A DNA stretch of 12,095 nt, from positions 1 through 12,095 of the forward strand of contig JAOZIC010000004.1 of assembly GCA_026014605.1 (NCBI GenBank), read 5' to 3'. The stretch's first letter is position 1, and every line of letters starts with the position of its first letter. Source of the stretch: Candidatus Bathyarchaeota archaeon. GTDB lineage: Archaea > Thermoproteota > Bathyarchaeia > Bathyarchaeales > Bathyarchaeaceae. Under the pieces are notes generated by a model that did not search any database, was not told where the DNA came from, and saw nothing but the letters and a program-made list of their open reading frames with translations. This document shows, piece by piece, positions 1-7,258 of this stretch. The translations under genes and the position numbers were made by a program.

Positions 1-1379
1 GCGTCCATCCAAGTCAACTGCGGTCCATGGGAGATTAACCCGTCTTTGTCCATGTGGATACCAAAGATTGTTCCTTTCACGTGGTGGTCCACTATTTCGG
101 TTAGGGTTTTCCAGAGTTTTTCTTCTACAAACGCAAAATCGCCAGTGTACTTAAGATACCCCAGAACAGCGTTGAAAAACCACAATGTTGCGTCCACGGT
201 GTTGTATAGGGGTATGTCGCCTGCTTTGTCTGAGAACCTGTTTGGAACTATTCCGTTGCTGCAGTTACGCTCAAAAGTTAACAGAATCTGTTTAGCGTCC
301 TCAAACCTTCCCGTAACCAACGTAAGTCCGGGCAAAGAAATAAGCGCGTCACGTCCCCAATCGTCAAACCAAGTGTAACCAGCAATCACAGACTTGCTTT
401 GGGTAGAAGCCCGCTGCACAATAAACGAATCAGCCGCCCAAACAAGCCACCGTAACCAATTTTCCATGTTCACAGCATTGTTGCGGTTCTGGAACTGATT
501 TAACAAATCTTGTCGGCGCTCTAATTCTTCAAGTAAATAGGATTCAATGTCTTTGACTGTTCTGCCAAAACCAGAAAACAGTCGCGCAGATTCTTGTTCA
601 TTTTTTCCAGCTGTGGCTAATACAAAAAACTTCTTGGTTTCTTGTGGATAAACAGAAAAACCGAAAAATCCAGGGCGGTAATAGTCGTCGGTGCATGTTT
701 CGCCTCGGGAAGCGTCGACTTTGAAGAAAACGTTTTTCACCCACCAGCTTTGGTCAACAAACGAGCCCGTGTTGCCTGCCGACAAAATCAAAGAAGACAA
801 AGAATCCGACGGCGCTACAACTACCCCGTCCATGTAACAGCTTTTTGTGAACTGCCACTGCAGACTATTTTTGTCGGTTGTGTCGTATATGTGTCGCGAG
901 TTAACAAGAGGAGAAACACTGAATTTGATATCGTCTTGTGAACTGTTGTTGATTTCGTAGAGGGTTATTGTTGCGTTTTTCAGGTATGGCATGAAAACCG
1001 TTTTTTGAACCGTAATGTCCTGCACGTTGTATGTGAATTTTGGCAGCGGGTCTAAAACAAAACTGGAAAGAAACCTGTACCCTTCAGGGCACGTAACGTT
1101 TTGGTACTGGTTTGTGGCTAGGGGGTAGGTTTTGTTTGCTATAGTTAGTTCTTCGTCAAGTTTTGTTAGCAACATCCAGCGGTTGATGGGTGGGTTTAAA
1201 GCAGCAACAAGTAAGCCGTGATATTTTCTGGTGTTTATGCCTAAAACTGTTGAAGAAGCGTATCCGCCTAAACCGTTGGTTACTAGCCACTCTTTAGTTA
1301 ATGCCTCATCCACGTTTGAGAGAGCGTCTCGCCCAACACTGATTTTAGGCAAGTCCAAAGCCGCAACATCCAACCACAA
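1..1379 (-). CDS. Glycogen-debranching enzyme (amylo-alpha-1,6-glucosidase), 5' part only
   Basis: This is an open frame on the minus strand running off the left edge, about 459 codons. The enzyme hydrolyses alpha-1,6 branches of glycogen-like glucans in the cytoplasm. The N-terminal GDE_N-type domain shows WLVTNGLGGYASS and NTRKYHGLLVAA at about residues 30-60. The catalytic (alpha/alpha)6 domain begins near residue 320 with GYTWFDDWGRDALISLPG (about 334-351), then LYNTVDATLWFF (about 385-396) and QLTWMD at the edge. These are hallmark strings of archaeal and bacterial GDE_C (GH133-like) proteins, usually 600-700 residues, so roughly the last quarter or more is missing. The first codon after the DUF89 stop, TTG at 1379, is in the same frame. 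TTG at 1373, 1358 or 1352 are alternatives; 1358 would give an N-terminus close to what I recall of the family (M-DLPKISVG). No ATG or clear Shine-Dalgarno is seen, so translation probably couples to the DUF89 gene. Confidence 0.93.
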   Translation of the reverse strand, partial: MWLDVAALDLPKISVGRDALSNVDEALTKEWLVTNGLGGYASSTVLGINTRKYHGLLVAALNPPINRWMLLTKLDEELTIANKTYPLATNQYQNVTCPEGYRFLSSFVLDPLPKFTYNVQDITVQKTVFMPYLKNATITLYEINNSSQDDIKFSVSPLVNSRHIYDTTDKNSLQWQFTKSCYMDGVVVAPSDSLSSLILSAGNTGSFVDQSWWVKNVFFKVDASRGETCTDDYYRPGFFGFSVYPQETKKFFVLATAGKNEQESARLFSGFGRTVKDIESYLLEELERRQDLLNQFQNRNNAVNMENWLRWLVWAADSFIVQRASTQSKSVIAGYTWFDDWGRDALISLPGLTLVTGRFEDAKQILLTFERNCSNGIVPNRFSDKAGDIPLYNTVDATLWFFNAVLGYLKYTGDFAFVEEKLWKTLTEIVDHHVKGTIFGIHMDKDGLISHGPQLTWMD

Positions 1380-2261
1380 CTAATGTAACAGCTTGGCTAT
1401 GTTTTTTCCTGTACTTACCCCAAAATGGTTAGCAACTGTGCTGCATTTACTTCTCAACAACAAACCATGTGGCACAGGCAACTTCTGTCCGGTAAGTGTT
1501 TCAGCATGCCCCATTCCCTTTGCTATTACAAAGTCTACGGAACGGTAAAGCTCCAAAAACTCTTCGGAACACTCTTCCAAAAACAAACCAACAGCATCAG
1601 AACCCGTAGTAACCACAGCATCAGCAACCTTGTCCATACCAACAACTTTTGCGTCTTCCAAAGTAGCGTCGTTAAGAACTGGACCACTTTTAACAGCCAC
1701 AGTAACGTGTGCACCCAGTTTTTTTAGTTCAGCAACAAGCAGAGTGTCTAACGCGATTTCGCCTGCGTTGTCTGTTAAATAAACAATAGTTTTTGCGGTT
1801 TTTGCTTTTTCATAAATCTGGAAAACTTCGTCTAACGCCAAATCCGCTTCAGCCTGTTGAATCAACTCTGCAAGGTCACTAAACTTGAAGGGGTTATCTG
1901 GCAAATCAAATTCCATGATATTGCCCACAATAGCAGAAAGAACCGCTTTTCTAAAACGCAGTTCTGGCGTGGTTTCCTTAGAAACAATACTTTGGGCAAT
2001 AGGTAAAACTTCAAGAGCTTTTTGGTTGCTGACTTGTTTTTTGTGTTTGTATAGGTCAGGGTTGCCAGTGAGTTTTCTGATGATTCGGTCTCGTTTTGTT
2101 CCCAAGTTGGCGGGGTTAGCGGTTGGTGTGAATTCTTTTGCTAAGAAGTCTAAAACCGCAGACAATGTTTTGAATTGAACAGCTTCGTCATCGGTGGCTT
2201 CTTGGATTTGAAGGTAACCACGGTTAAGAATACATGAAATGCATCTAAGCGTAACGTGCAA
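1380..2261 (-). CDS. DUF89 / ARMT1-like damage-control phosphatase
   Basis: This 293-residue protein matches the length of archaeal DUF89 proteins, metal-dependent phosphatases proposed to clear damaged or side-product phosphometabolites such as sugar phosphates. Visible family marks are an N-terminal C7-x-x-C10 pair (RCISC), the metal/phosphate motif TDNAGEI (D164, N165, E168), PVLNDAT with DA following (195-204), KGMGHAETL (249-257) and LRSKCSTVANHFGV (269-282). The usual KGxGNxE motif reads KGMGHAE here, with His in place of Asn. The start is TTG at 2261, nine bases after an AGGAG Shine-Dalgarno; no ATG upstream is in frame. The stop is TAG at 1380-1382, immediately followed in frame by the debranching enzyme. 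A TATA box in the preceding gap suggests transcription separate from triosephosphate isomerase. A role guarding glycogen-derived sugar phosphates is inferred from context only; the true substrate is unknown. Confidence 0.9.
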   Translation of the reverse strand: MHVTLRCISCILNRGYLQIQEATDDEAVQFKTLSAVLDFLAKEFTPTANPANLGTKRDRIIRKLTGNPDLYKHKKQVSNQKALEVLPIAQSIVSKETTPELRFRKAVLSAIVGNIMEFDLPDNPFKFSDLAELIQQAEADLALDEVFQIYEKAKTAKTIVYLTDNAGEIALDTLLVAELKKLGAHVTVAVKSGPVLNDATLEDAKVVGMDKVADAVVTTGSDAVGLFLEECSEEFLELYRSVDFVIAKGMGHAETLTGQKLPVPHGLLLRSKCSTVANHFGVSTGKNIAKLLH

Positions 2262-2291
2262 CAGACAATTCTCCTAAATATTTTGTGTGAA

Positions 2292-2320
2292 GGTTAACGT
2301 AGACACTTGCCCAGTTAACC
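2292..2320. repeat. Inverted GGTTAAC/GTTAACC pair in the DUF89 leader
   Basis: GGTTAAC at 2292-2298 and GTTAACC at 2314-2320 form a perfect 7-bp inverted repeat. Each copy contains the palindrome GTTAAC. The centres are about 22 bp apart, close to two helical turns, and they lie just downstream of the putative TATA box near the predicted transcription start. This could be a repressor operator or a small leader hairpin. GTTAAC is common elsewhere in the window, so chance is possible. Confidence 0.35.
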
Positions 2321-2337
2321 CAAAAAAGGTCAAAACT

Positions 2338-2350
2338 GAAAATATAAAGG
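2338..2350 (-). promoter_or_regulatory. TATA box of the DUF89-debranching enzyme unit
   Basis: On the minus strand this reads CCTTTATATTTTC, a good archaeal TATA element. Initiation about 25-27 bases downstream would fall near 2318, giving a leader of roughly 57 bases that carries the AGGAG Shine-Dalgarno at 2271-2275. It sits between tpiA and the DUF89 gene, arguing for separate transcription. Confidence 0.55.
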
Positions 2351-2385
2351 TTATCAACATTAGTTCTGAACCAAAAATAAGGAAG

Positions 2386-3075
2386 TTACTCGGTACTAAG
2401 CACAGCTTCCGCAAATTCCATGAAAACTTTACGTGGGTCTTTTGCTTTTACGATCCCACTAGCAACCAAAACACCTTTAGTGCCAAGTTTCAAAGCAGCT
2501 GCAACGTCTTCGCCTTTGGTTATTCCCGCACCACAAAGAGTAACTACACACGGGTTCACGTGCCTAACAAGTGCCACAGTCTCAGTGACCACCTCAGGCC
2601 TAGACTTAGAAACAGGAATTCCAGTTCCAATCAACTCAGGCGGCTCTAACGAAACAATATCAGGTTTAAGCGCAGCAGTAGCTTCACTCACGGCAGCGTT
2701 GTTGGTACAAACCACAGAAATCATGTTGGCGTCGCGGGTTCGTGTAATTATGGCTTCGATAGCGCTTAGTTTCAGGCGCCGTTCTGAATGGTTAATCAAT
2801 GTTCCAATTGCACCTGCCTCTTTTACTGATTCTAAAAGAACGTGCCCCGTGGAACTGCCCGGAAGGATTGGGTCTATGTGCTGAGCAAAAACAGGAATCG
2901 AAACAGTGTCACACACAGATTTTAGGTCAGCAAGTTGAGGCGCAACAGAAATATTGACGCCGGTTTCTTGGCTCACTTCTTCGGCAGTTTTTGAAAGTCT
3001 AACTGCGTTCTTTCCTGTTGCTTCTGCATAGGTTTTAAAATTCACAAGAATTATGGGTATTTTGATTCGATTCAT
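2386..3075 (-). CDS. tpiA: Triosephosphate isomerase, archaeal type
   Basis: This 229-residue TIM-barrel enzyme interconverts dihydroxyacetone phosphate and glyceraldehyde 3-phosphate in glycolysis and gluconeogenesis. It is of the short archaeal form (about 220-230 residues, normally tetrameric) rather than the roughly 250-residue bacterial form. Key residues are N12 and K14 in VNFKTY, H96 in LINHSERR, catalytic E144 in SLEPPELIGTG (142-152), and phosphate-binding loops CGAGITKGED (181-190) and VASGIVKAKDP (204-214). Substrate-loop and catalytic residues are all present, so it should be active. The ATG at 3075 lies about 30 bases downstream of the predicted transcription start, and no strong Shine-Dalgarno is seen. 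The stop is TAA. Downstream, 124 bases with a promoter separate it from the DUF89 gene. Confidence 0.97.
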   Translation of the reverse strand: MNRIKIPIILVNFKTYAEATGKNAVRLSKTAEEVSQETGVNISVAPQLADLKSVCDTVSIPVFAQHIDPILPGSSTGHVLLESVKEAGAIGTLINHSERRLKLSAIEAIITRTRDANMISVVCTNNAAVSEATAALKPDIVSLEPPELIGTGIPVSKSRPEVVTETVALVRHVNPCVVTLCGAGITKGEDVAAALKLGTKGVLVASGIVKAKDPRKVFMEFAEAVLSTE

Positions 3076-3125
3076 CAGAGTTCGCCGCTTAAAGCAATTC
3101 TCGACAAAGTTTAGAACTCAACCTC

Positions 3126-3137
3126 AAAAATATATGT
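3126..3137 (-). promoter_or_regulatory. TATA box of tpiA
   Basis: The minus strand reads ACATATATTTTT, centred near 3131. Spacing of about 27 bases predicts initiation near 3105 and a leader of about 30 bases before the tpiA ATG. Confidence 0.5.
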
Positions 3138-3178
3138 TTCTCATCAACAAATCCAGATTTCCAGTAAAGACCAAACAG

Positions 3179-3212
3179 ATTTTTTGGCACAAAAAAGGTG
3201 CAAAAACACAAA
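3179..3212 (-). terminator. T-rich terminator after the protease gene
   Basis: Just after the protease TAG, the minus strand carries runs TTTT, TTTTT, TTTTTT and a further T-tract near 3180, interrupted by GTG and GCACC. Consecutive oligo-U tracts without a strong hairpin are the usual archaeal intrinsic terminator. A short GCAC/GTGC stem flanks the longest run. Confidence 0.45.
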
Positions 3213-3213
3213 A

Positions 3214-4620
3214 CTACGTGTAGGGTGGTCGTTCTGTGGTAGTAAGTGTAACCGTAGAAGTTACACCTGACCGCCAAACCGTCAAAGTTATACTTTGATT
3301 GGGTGAAACTTCCACTTCTACATAAGCAATCCAATCTTCAACAGTAAGGGTTGAATGCCCATTCACAGCCAGAATTATGTCAACAGCAGTAAGTCCTTGA
3401 GGTCCCTGTATGGCAGCTTGTAACCCAGCTATGTCAGCAGGGTAGTTATCAACAACTTCTACAATCAAAAGACCAGTCTGGTAAGTGTTAACATTCACAA
3501 TGTTTTCAGAACTTATAACATCCGGAGTTAACGTTAGTAAAGACACCCCAACAAGTGGATGCTTGTATTCACCTTCACTAACAAGAGCAGGAACCACACG
3601 CTCCATTATGTTAACAGGAACAGCAAAATTGAATCCCACATCGGTGCCAGCGTTTGTTATTCCAACAACTTTTCCATACATGTCAAGCAAAGGTCCACCT
3701 GAGCTTCCAGCTGCGATAGTTAAATCCAGTTGCAGTACAGGAATGATTATTGGGTCTAGGTCTAGTAGCCTGTTAACTTGACTGATGTAACCAACTGAAA
3801 GGCTGGATGTAAGCCCAAGCGGGTTACCGATTGCAACGACTTGTTGCCCGATGCAGCATTGGTTTCCTAAAGTCAAAGGAACAATATCAACAGGGGTACT
3901 TGAAACAGTCAAAACAGCAATGTCCGCATACGCGTCTGAGCCTATTACTGTGGCTTGGGTTCGGGTTCTGTCGTAGAATTCGATTTCGATGTTAGTTTGA
4001 GTTGTTACTACATGGTAGTTGGTAAGAATCATGTTTGAGGTATTAAAAACAAAGCCAGACCCTTGACCAACAGGGGTTCGAATAACTACAACTGATTTGT
4101 AGACTGCTTGGTACACCTCTTCGGGACTTAAACTCAAAAGCTGATCAATTATATCTTCAATGTTTGAAAGCTCTGAAATGATGTTCTCAAGGTTTTGCAC
4201 ACTGCTTTGTATTTGTGCCAAACTTGCGGTCGTGGTTTGGTCAAGTGTACTCATCTGAGAAGCTAACGCAGATAGGTCTGCTGTGAATTCTTGGAGGTCA
4301 GTTTTTGCTTGGTCTAGCTCATTTTGCAGCGCAGTGATTTGGTCTTGTTGGTCACTGAACTGGCTTAAAGTTGTCTCTAGAGAACTAATTTGTTGTTGTT
4401 GAGCTTCAAGCTCATCTAATACATCTTGAAGGTCATCAAGCCGTTCTTGCTGGGTGCTTAATTGGTTCAGAAGAGTTTGCAGTTCATCAAGTTGTTGTGT
4501 TTGTGTTTCAAGCTGTTGTTTAACGTTAATGTTGTCAAGTATCAAATAGCTGTTAAATGCCGAGAAAGCTATTGCGACAACAGCGATTATGGCTATTATC
4601 TTTGTTGTGTTACTGGACAT
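3214..4620 (-). CDS. Membrane-anchored coiled-coil trypsin-like (HtrA/DegP-family, S1C) protease with PDZ domain
   Basis: This 468-residue protein has three parts. Residues 7-28 (KIIAIIAVVAIAFSAF and following) form one hydrophobic segment acting as an uncleaved signal anchor, so the bulk should face outside. Residues 32-165 are a Gln/Leu-rich coiled coil of DQLQ-type heptads. Residues about 168-345 are a chymotrypsin-fold protease with H203 (NYHVV), D233 (YADIAVL) and S307 (AAGSSGGPL), a complete catalytic triad. Residues about 355-460 form a PDZ domain with VVDNYPADIAGL and DIILAVNG, separated by a longer loop than in DegP. Typical HtrA proteins lack so long a helical stalk, which here should set the protease away from the membrane or drive oligomerisation. 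The start is ATG at 4620 with no strong Shine-Dalgarno; GTGAT lies about 14 bases upstream. It follows the ATPase gene by 53 bases, suggesting co-transcription. Quality control of envelope proteins is the family role; a regulated protease with a dedicated ATPase is an inference. Confidence 0.92.
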   Translation of the reverse strand: MSSNTTKIIAIIAVVAIAFSAFNSYLILDNINVKQQLETQTQQLDELQTLLNQLSTQQERLDDLQDVLDELEAQQQQISSLETTLSQFSDQQDQITALQNELDQAKTDLQEFTADLSALASQMSTLDQTTTASLAQIQSSVQNLENIISELSNIEDIIDQLLSLSPEEVYQAVYKSVVVIRTPVGQGSGFVFNTSNMILTNYHVVTTQTNIEIEFYDRTRTQATVIGSDAYADIAVLTVSSTPVDIVPLTLGNQCCIGQQVVAIGNPLGLTSSLSVGYISQVNRLLDLDPIIIPVLQLDLTIAAGSSGGPLLDMYGKVVGITNAGTDVGFNFAVPVNIMERVVPALVSEGEYKHPLVGVSLLTLTPDVISSENIVNVNTYQTGLLIVEVVDNYPADIAGLQAAIQGPQGLTAVDIILAVNGHSTLTVEDWIAYVEVEVSPNQSITLTVWRSGVTSTVTLTTTERPPYT

Positions 4621-4673
4621 ACGTTAATTTCTGTAATCACTTGAGCTTTAAGAGTTTGGGAAAAACGGCAACG

Positions 4674-5423
4674 TTACCAGTTTTGGATTTTGTTCACAAT
4701 CTTGTCCATCGACTGATTAAGGGGATGTTGTGTGTTGTTGAAAGCAAACAAGTATTCCCCAGCAGAGTTCAGTATGTCACAAGAACAAGGAACCATCTCA
4801 ATTAATGGAAGTTTATGGGTATCAAGTTTGAGCGGAATTTTTCCTGATAAAACGGTTTGTGGAACTTTGTTCACAATGACACCCGTCTTTTTTTCGTACA
4901 GGTCATAAAGGTCGTGTAGCATCCGCTGTGTTCCAGCTACGTCTGAGCGGTCTACTGAAGTAACCACCAACGCTATGTCGGCTACAACAATCGTGTTGAT
5001 AGACGAATACTGCAATCCTGGACTGGAGTCACAGATTATGTAATCAAAACCTAACTCGTTTAACAAAGTGTCCTTAAGCGACAAAAGTCTTCCAAGAGCT
5101 TCCATCTCCCATTTTCGGTCTTTTGCGGACATTTCACGGATAGCTTCTGTTGACGGGTTTGCTAAACCCACAAACAAACTTCCATCGTTTATGTAATCTG
5201 GAGTGGATTCGGTTAAAATATTCTCGACATCACAGAGTCTGCTTAGGTAATCGTTTACCCAGTAGGGTGCTTTGTTGTTAAAAGTTGAGCTAAGGCTTGG
5301 AGCGCGAAGGTCTAAATCCAGTAAACAAACTTTTTTGCCTTTAGCGGTAAGGGTCATCGCCAAGTTTACAGACAATAAAGTCTTGCCAGTTCCGCCTTTA
5401 TACGAATGAAACGTTATGAACAA
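4674..5423 (-). CDS. ParA/MinD-type P-loop ATPase
   Basis: This 249-residue protein belongs to the deviant Walker A (SIMIBI) class. It shows KGGTGKT (9-15, signature Lys K9 and P-loop K14), LLDLDLRAPS (34-43, switch I region with D36 and D38), and ICDSSPG (130-136, D132 in the DxxPG switch II). VNKVP at 184-188 is the base-contact NK motif typical of MinD/ParA. Such ATPases dimerise on ATP and position or mature partners on membranes or DNA. The last helix (about 236-249) is mildly amphipathic but not the basic membrane anchor of bacterial MinD, so membrane binding is uncertain. The start is TTG at 5423, eight bases after AGGGGT; the protein begins MFITFHSYKGG, exactly as the family requires. 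It heads an operon with the anchored protease. Chromosome or plasmid partitioning is less likely because no ParB-like or DNA-binding partner is visible. Confidence 0.88.
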   Translation of the reverse strand: MFITFHSYKGGTGKTLLSVNLAMTLTAKGKKVCLLDLDLRAPSLSSTFNNKAPYWVNDYLSRLCDVENILTESTPDYINDGSLFVGLANPSTEAIREMSAKDRKWEMEALGRLLSLKDTLLNELGFDYIICDSSPGLQYSSINTIVVADIALVVTSVDRSDVAGTQRMLHDLYDLYEKKTGVIVNKVPQTVLSGKIPLKLDTHKLPLIEMVPCSCDILNSAGEYLFAFNNTQHPLNQSMDKIVNKIQNW

Positions 5424-5512
5424 GACAGGTTACCCCTTCTCTTGTGTTCTCCATTGTCGACTGTGGAATCCGAACCAGCATAGTTCAAACTCTATTGATA
5501 TGTTCGTACAGT

Positions 5513-5526
5513 TGAATATATGAAAT
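5513..5526 (-). promoter_or_regulatory. Putative TATA box of the ATPase-protease operon
   Basis: The minus strand reads ATTTCATATATTCA here. Predicted initiation near 5493 gives a leader of about 70 bases. The element directly adjoins the imperfect inverted repeat at 5527-5553. Support is only sequence resemblance and position. Confidence 0.4.
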
Positions 5527-5553
5527 ATGTGTTTGTCCGAATCAGACACACAT
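5527..5553. repeat. Imperfect inverted repeat in the divergent ATPase/nreA gap
   Basis: The arms are ATGTGT(TT)GTC and GACACACAT around a CGAATCA loop: nine pairs with a two-base TT bulge in the left arm. It lies in the 242-base divergent intergenic region (5424-5665) next to the putative TATA of the ATPase gene. It could be an operator for a dimeric regulator. Nothing else structured is seen in this gap. Confidence 0.35.
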
Positions 5554-5665
5554 CTGACTAACGTTCTGACACTACAAAATGGCGTCATTAGCTTAATTGT
5601 TCAAATAACAGAAAATCTTTCTTACTTGGTTAACACACAATTTTCCACACTACGGCGGATTAAAG

Positions 5666-7069
5666 ATGCGAAGAGTAACTGGAGGAAAAAGAAACGCCAA
5701 ACTCATACGGCTGCCAAAAAAGCCCAAACCCGCCACATCGGATAATTCTTGGGTAAAACAGCTTTTAGACAAATCCAGCCTCGCCGCAGACATAGACTAC
5801 AACAAAGAACAACTGGTCGCCACCGCAAAAACAAACACCTTATGTGCAATATGCAAGGGCGGCAAGTTCTTGTGCGGCAAAACAAGGTGCCCACTTGTAG
5901 TCAGGTTTAGTTCCTACTTCGAATCTTCACCGCTTATGCAAGGCACAGATTTGGATGGTGCATGTCCTCCGGGAGTTTTTGTTGGACGAATTGGGTATCC
6001 GTATGTTTATGCGGGTCCTCTTGTTCCGCCTGTTCACGAGGACACCAGCCAGTTTGATTTGCCTGAATCATGGTTTGGCAAATCCATTGACGAAATTGTG
6101 GGTTTTAGGTCCATGCTGGTAAGGGGCAAACACAGGGTTCATGTAACAAAGTTTGAAGAATCAGGAAAAATCATGGATCAAACCATCGATTTAGCGCTGT
6201 CCACAAACCCCGTAGACGTAGAGATGGCACTAAAAAAGAAGCCGACAGCAAATCTTGTTCTGGACAGCCAAATTCAACCCTTCGGTCCGTCTGCGCCACT
6301 CAAAAACATGAACGTTTCAAACCCCAAGTGGGACCAGCAGATACAGAAAGCATACTTTGACGACGATTTGCACGCTTCTGAAGCAGTAACAACACTGTTT
6401 GATAAAGGAACATTAGTCAGCAACATTCAACGTGCGTTCAGTGTTGGCGCGTTTGGAATAAAAAAACAAAGACGACTAGTTCCCACACGCTGGAGCATAA
6501 CAGCAGTTGACAGCATTATCTCAAAAGAGATGATGGAACAAATCAAAACGTTTCCAGAAATCAACGAATACCGAATCTACGAATCAAACTACCTAGACAA
6601 CAGGTTCGAAATCCTGATGATACCCCGCGAATGGAGCTACGAAGCCATGGAAGCATGGTACCCAGGTACCATCTGGAACCCAAGCGGCGATAACGTCATG
6701 CTTTTTGGCGACTACGAAGGTTACAATGGGCGCACAACCTACGCCAGCATCGGCGGGTGCTACTATTCGGCACGGTTAGCGGTTGGAGAGTTATTAACAA
6801 AAGAACGAAAACAAGCATCAGTAACGGTGTTACGGGAAGCACACCCCGGATACATCATGCCTGTTGGTGTTTGGCAGGTAAGAGAAAACGTCAGAAACGC
6901 CCTGCGACAAAAACCATACAAATACAACACTCTCAAAGAGGCACTAACACACATAGGTACAAAGTTTGAGATTCCAATCAAGCAATGGATAGAAAAAAGC
7001 ACTCTACTAAGAAACACGCTGTTTCAGAAACGAATCACAGACTACTTGGCAAAAAATGCTACAATGTAA
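5666..7069 (+). CDS. nreA: DNA repair protein NreA
   Basis: This 467-residue protein matches the archaeal Nre family (DUF650/DUF651), which protects against DNA damage with the sliding clamp PCNA. It has an N-terminal Cys cluster C60-x2-C63-x6-C70-x4-C75 (LCAICKGGKFLCGKTRCP), as in NreA zinc motifs, then family strings SSYFESSPLMQG, PPGVFVGRIGYPYVYAGPL, RGKHRVHV, LVPTRWSITAVDSII, NRFEILMIPREWSYE and GCYYSARLAVGE. Residues 454-461, QKRITDYL, fit the PIP box consensus QxxhxxFF-like, near the C-terminus where NreA carries it. The first 22 residues are Lys/Arg-rich, ahead of the zinc cluster, which begins about 55 residues later than in short NreA proteins I recall; DNA contact is possible. The start is ATG at 5666 with GGCGG seven bases upstream. 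The stop is TAA. The downstream neighbours are two winged-helix genes and nucS, making a repair neighbourhood. Confidence 0.93.
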   Translation: MRRVTGGKRNAKLIRLPKKPKPATSDNSWVKQLLDKSSLAADIDYNKEQLVATAKTNTLCAICKGGKFLCGKTRCPLVVRFSSYFESSPLMQGTDLDGACPPGVFVGRIGYPYVYAGPLVPPVHEDTSQFDLPESWFGKSIDEIVGFRSMLVRGKHRVHVTKFEESGKIMDQTIDLALSTNPVDVEMALKKKPTANLVLDSQIQPFGPSAPLKNMNVSNPKWDQQIQKAYFDDDLHASEAVTTLFDKGTLVSNIQRAFSVGAFGIKKQRRLVPTRWSITAVDSIISKEMMEQIKTFPEINEYRIYESNYLDNRFEILMIPREWSYEAMEAWYPGTIWNPSGDNVMLFGDYEGYNGRTTYASIGGCYYSARLAVGELLTKERKQASVTVLREAHPGYIMPVGVWQVRENVRNALRQKPYKYNTLKEALTHIGTKFEIPIKQWIEKSTLLRNTLFQKRITDYLAKNATM

Positions 7070-7138
7070 GTTTACACATGATTTCATCAATCATCAGACT
7101 TGATTAGTATGCAGTGAAACATCCGCAAATCTTGAAGT

Positions 7139-7165
7139 TGGTTGTTTTCTAGAGGTTTTTTCTAC
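7139..7165 (+). terminator. Putative T-rich terminator after nreA
   Basis: The plus strand has TTTT and TTTTTT runs at about 7144-7162 (ttgttttct, ggttttttct), about 75 bases after the nreA stop. A short TGATT/AATCA inverted repeat lies closer to the stop at 7079-7093. Archaeal termination needs only U-tracts, so this is plausible but unproven. Confidence 0.35.
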
Positions 7166-7258
7166 CCATTAGTTACCTATTGGTTGTCCTGAAATAATGA
7201 TTAAAATGCGTTTTGTGCAAACTGAGTTCTAATAAACAATCTTGATCTGGCGGTGTAA

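Noticed and set aside
46..941. Plus-strand open frames at 46-378 and 642-941
   Set aside because: They lie opposite the debranching enzyme, whose minus-strand frame has unmistakable family motifs; the plus-strand products are low-quality, Arg/Val/Ser-rich and resemble nothing.
1380..3216. TAG read as pyrrolysine in this organism
   Set aside because: TAG ends at least three genes at the expected length (DUF89, the protease and nucS), which fits ordinary stop use.
3089..3334. Minus-strand 81-codon frame crossing the protease C-terminus
   Set aside because: It overlaps the real PDZ-domain coding sequence in another frame and runs through the T-rich terminator and the tpiA promoter; Cys/Phe-rich with no family likeness.
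5527..5745. Plus-strand 72-codon frame upstream of and overlapping nreA
   Set aside because: It begins inside the inverted repeat and shares its end with the nreA N-terminus out of frame; no Shine-Dalgarno and no recognisable protein.
7070..7110. C/D box guide RNA on the minus strand (CTGA then TGATGA, four bases apart)
   Set aside because: The inner D'/C' pair looks right, but no outer box C or box D is found at suitable distances, so the match is likely chance in an AT-rich gap.
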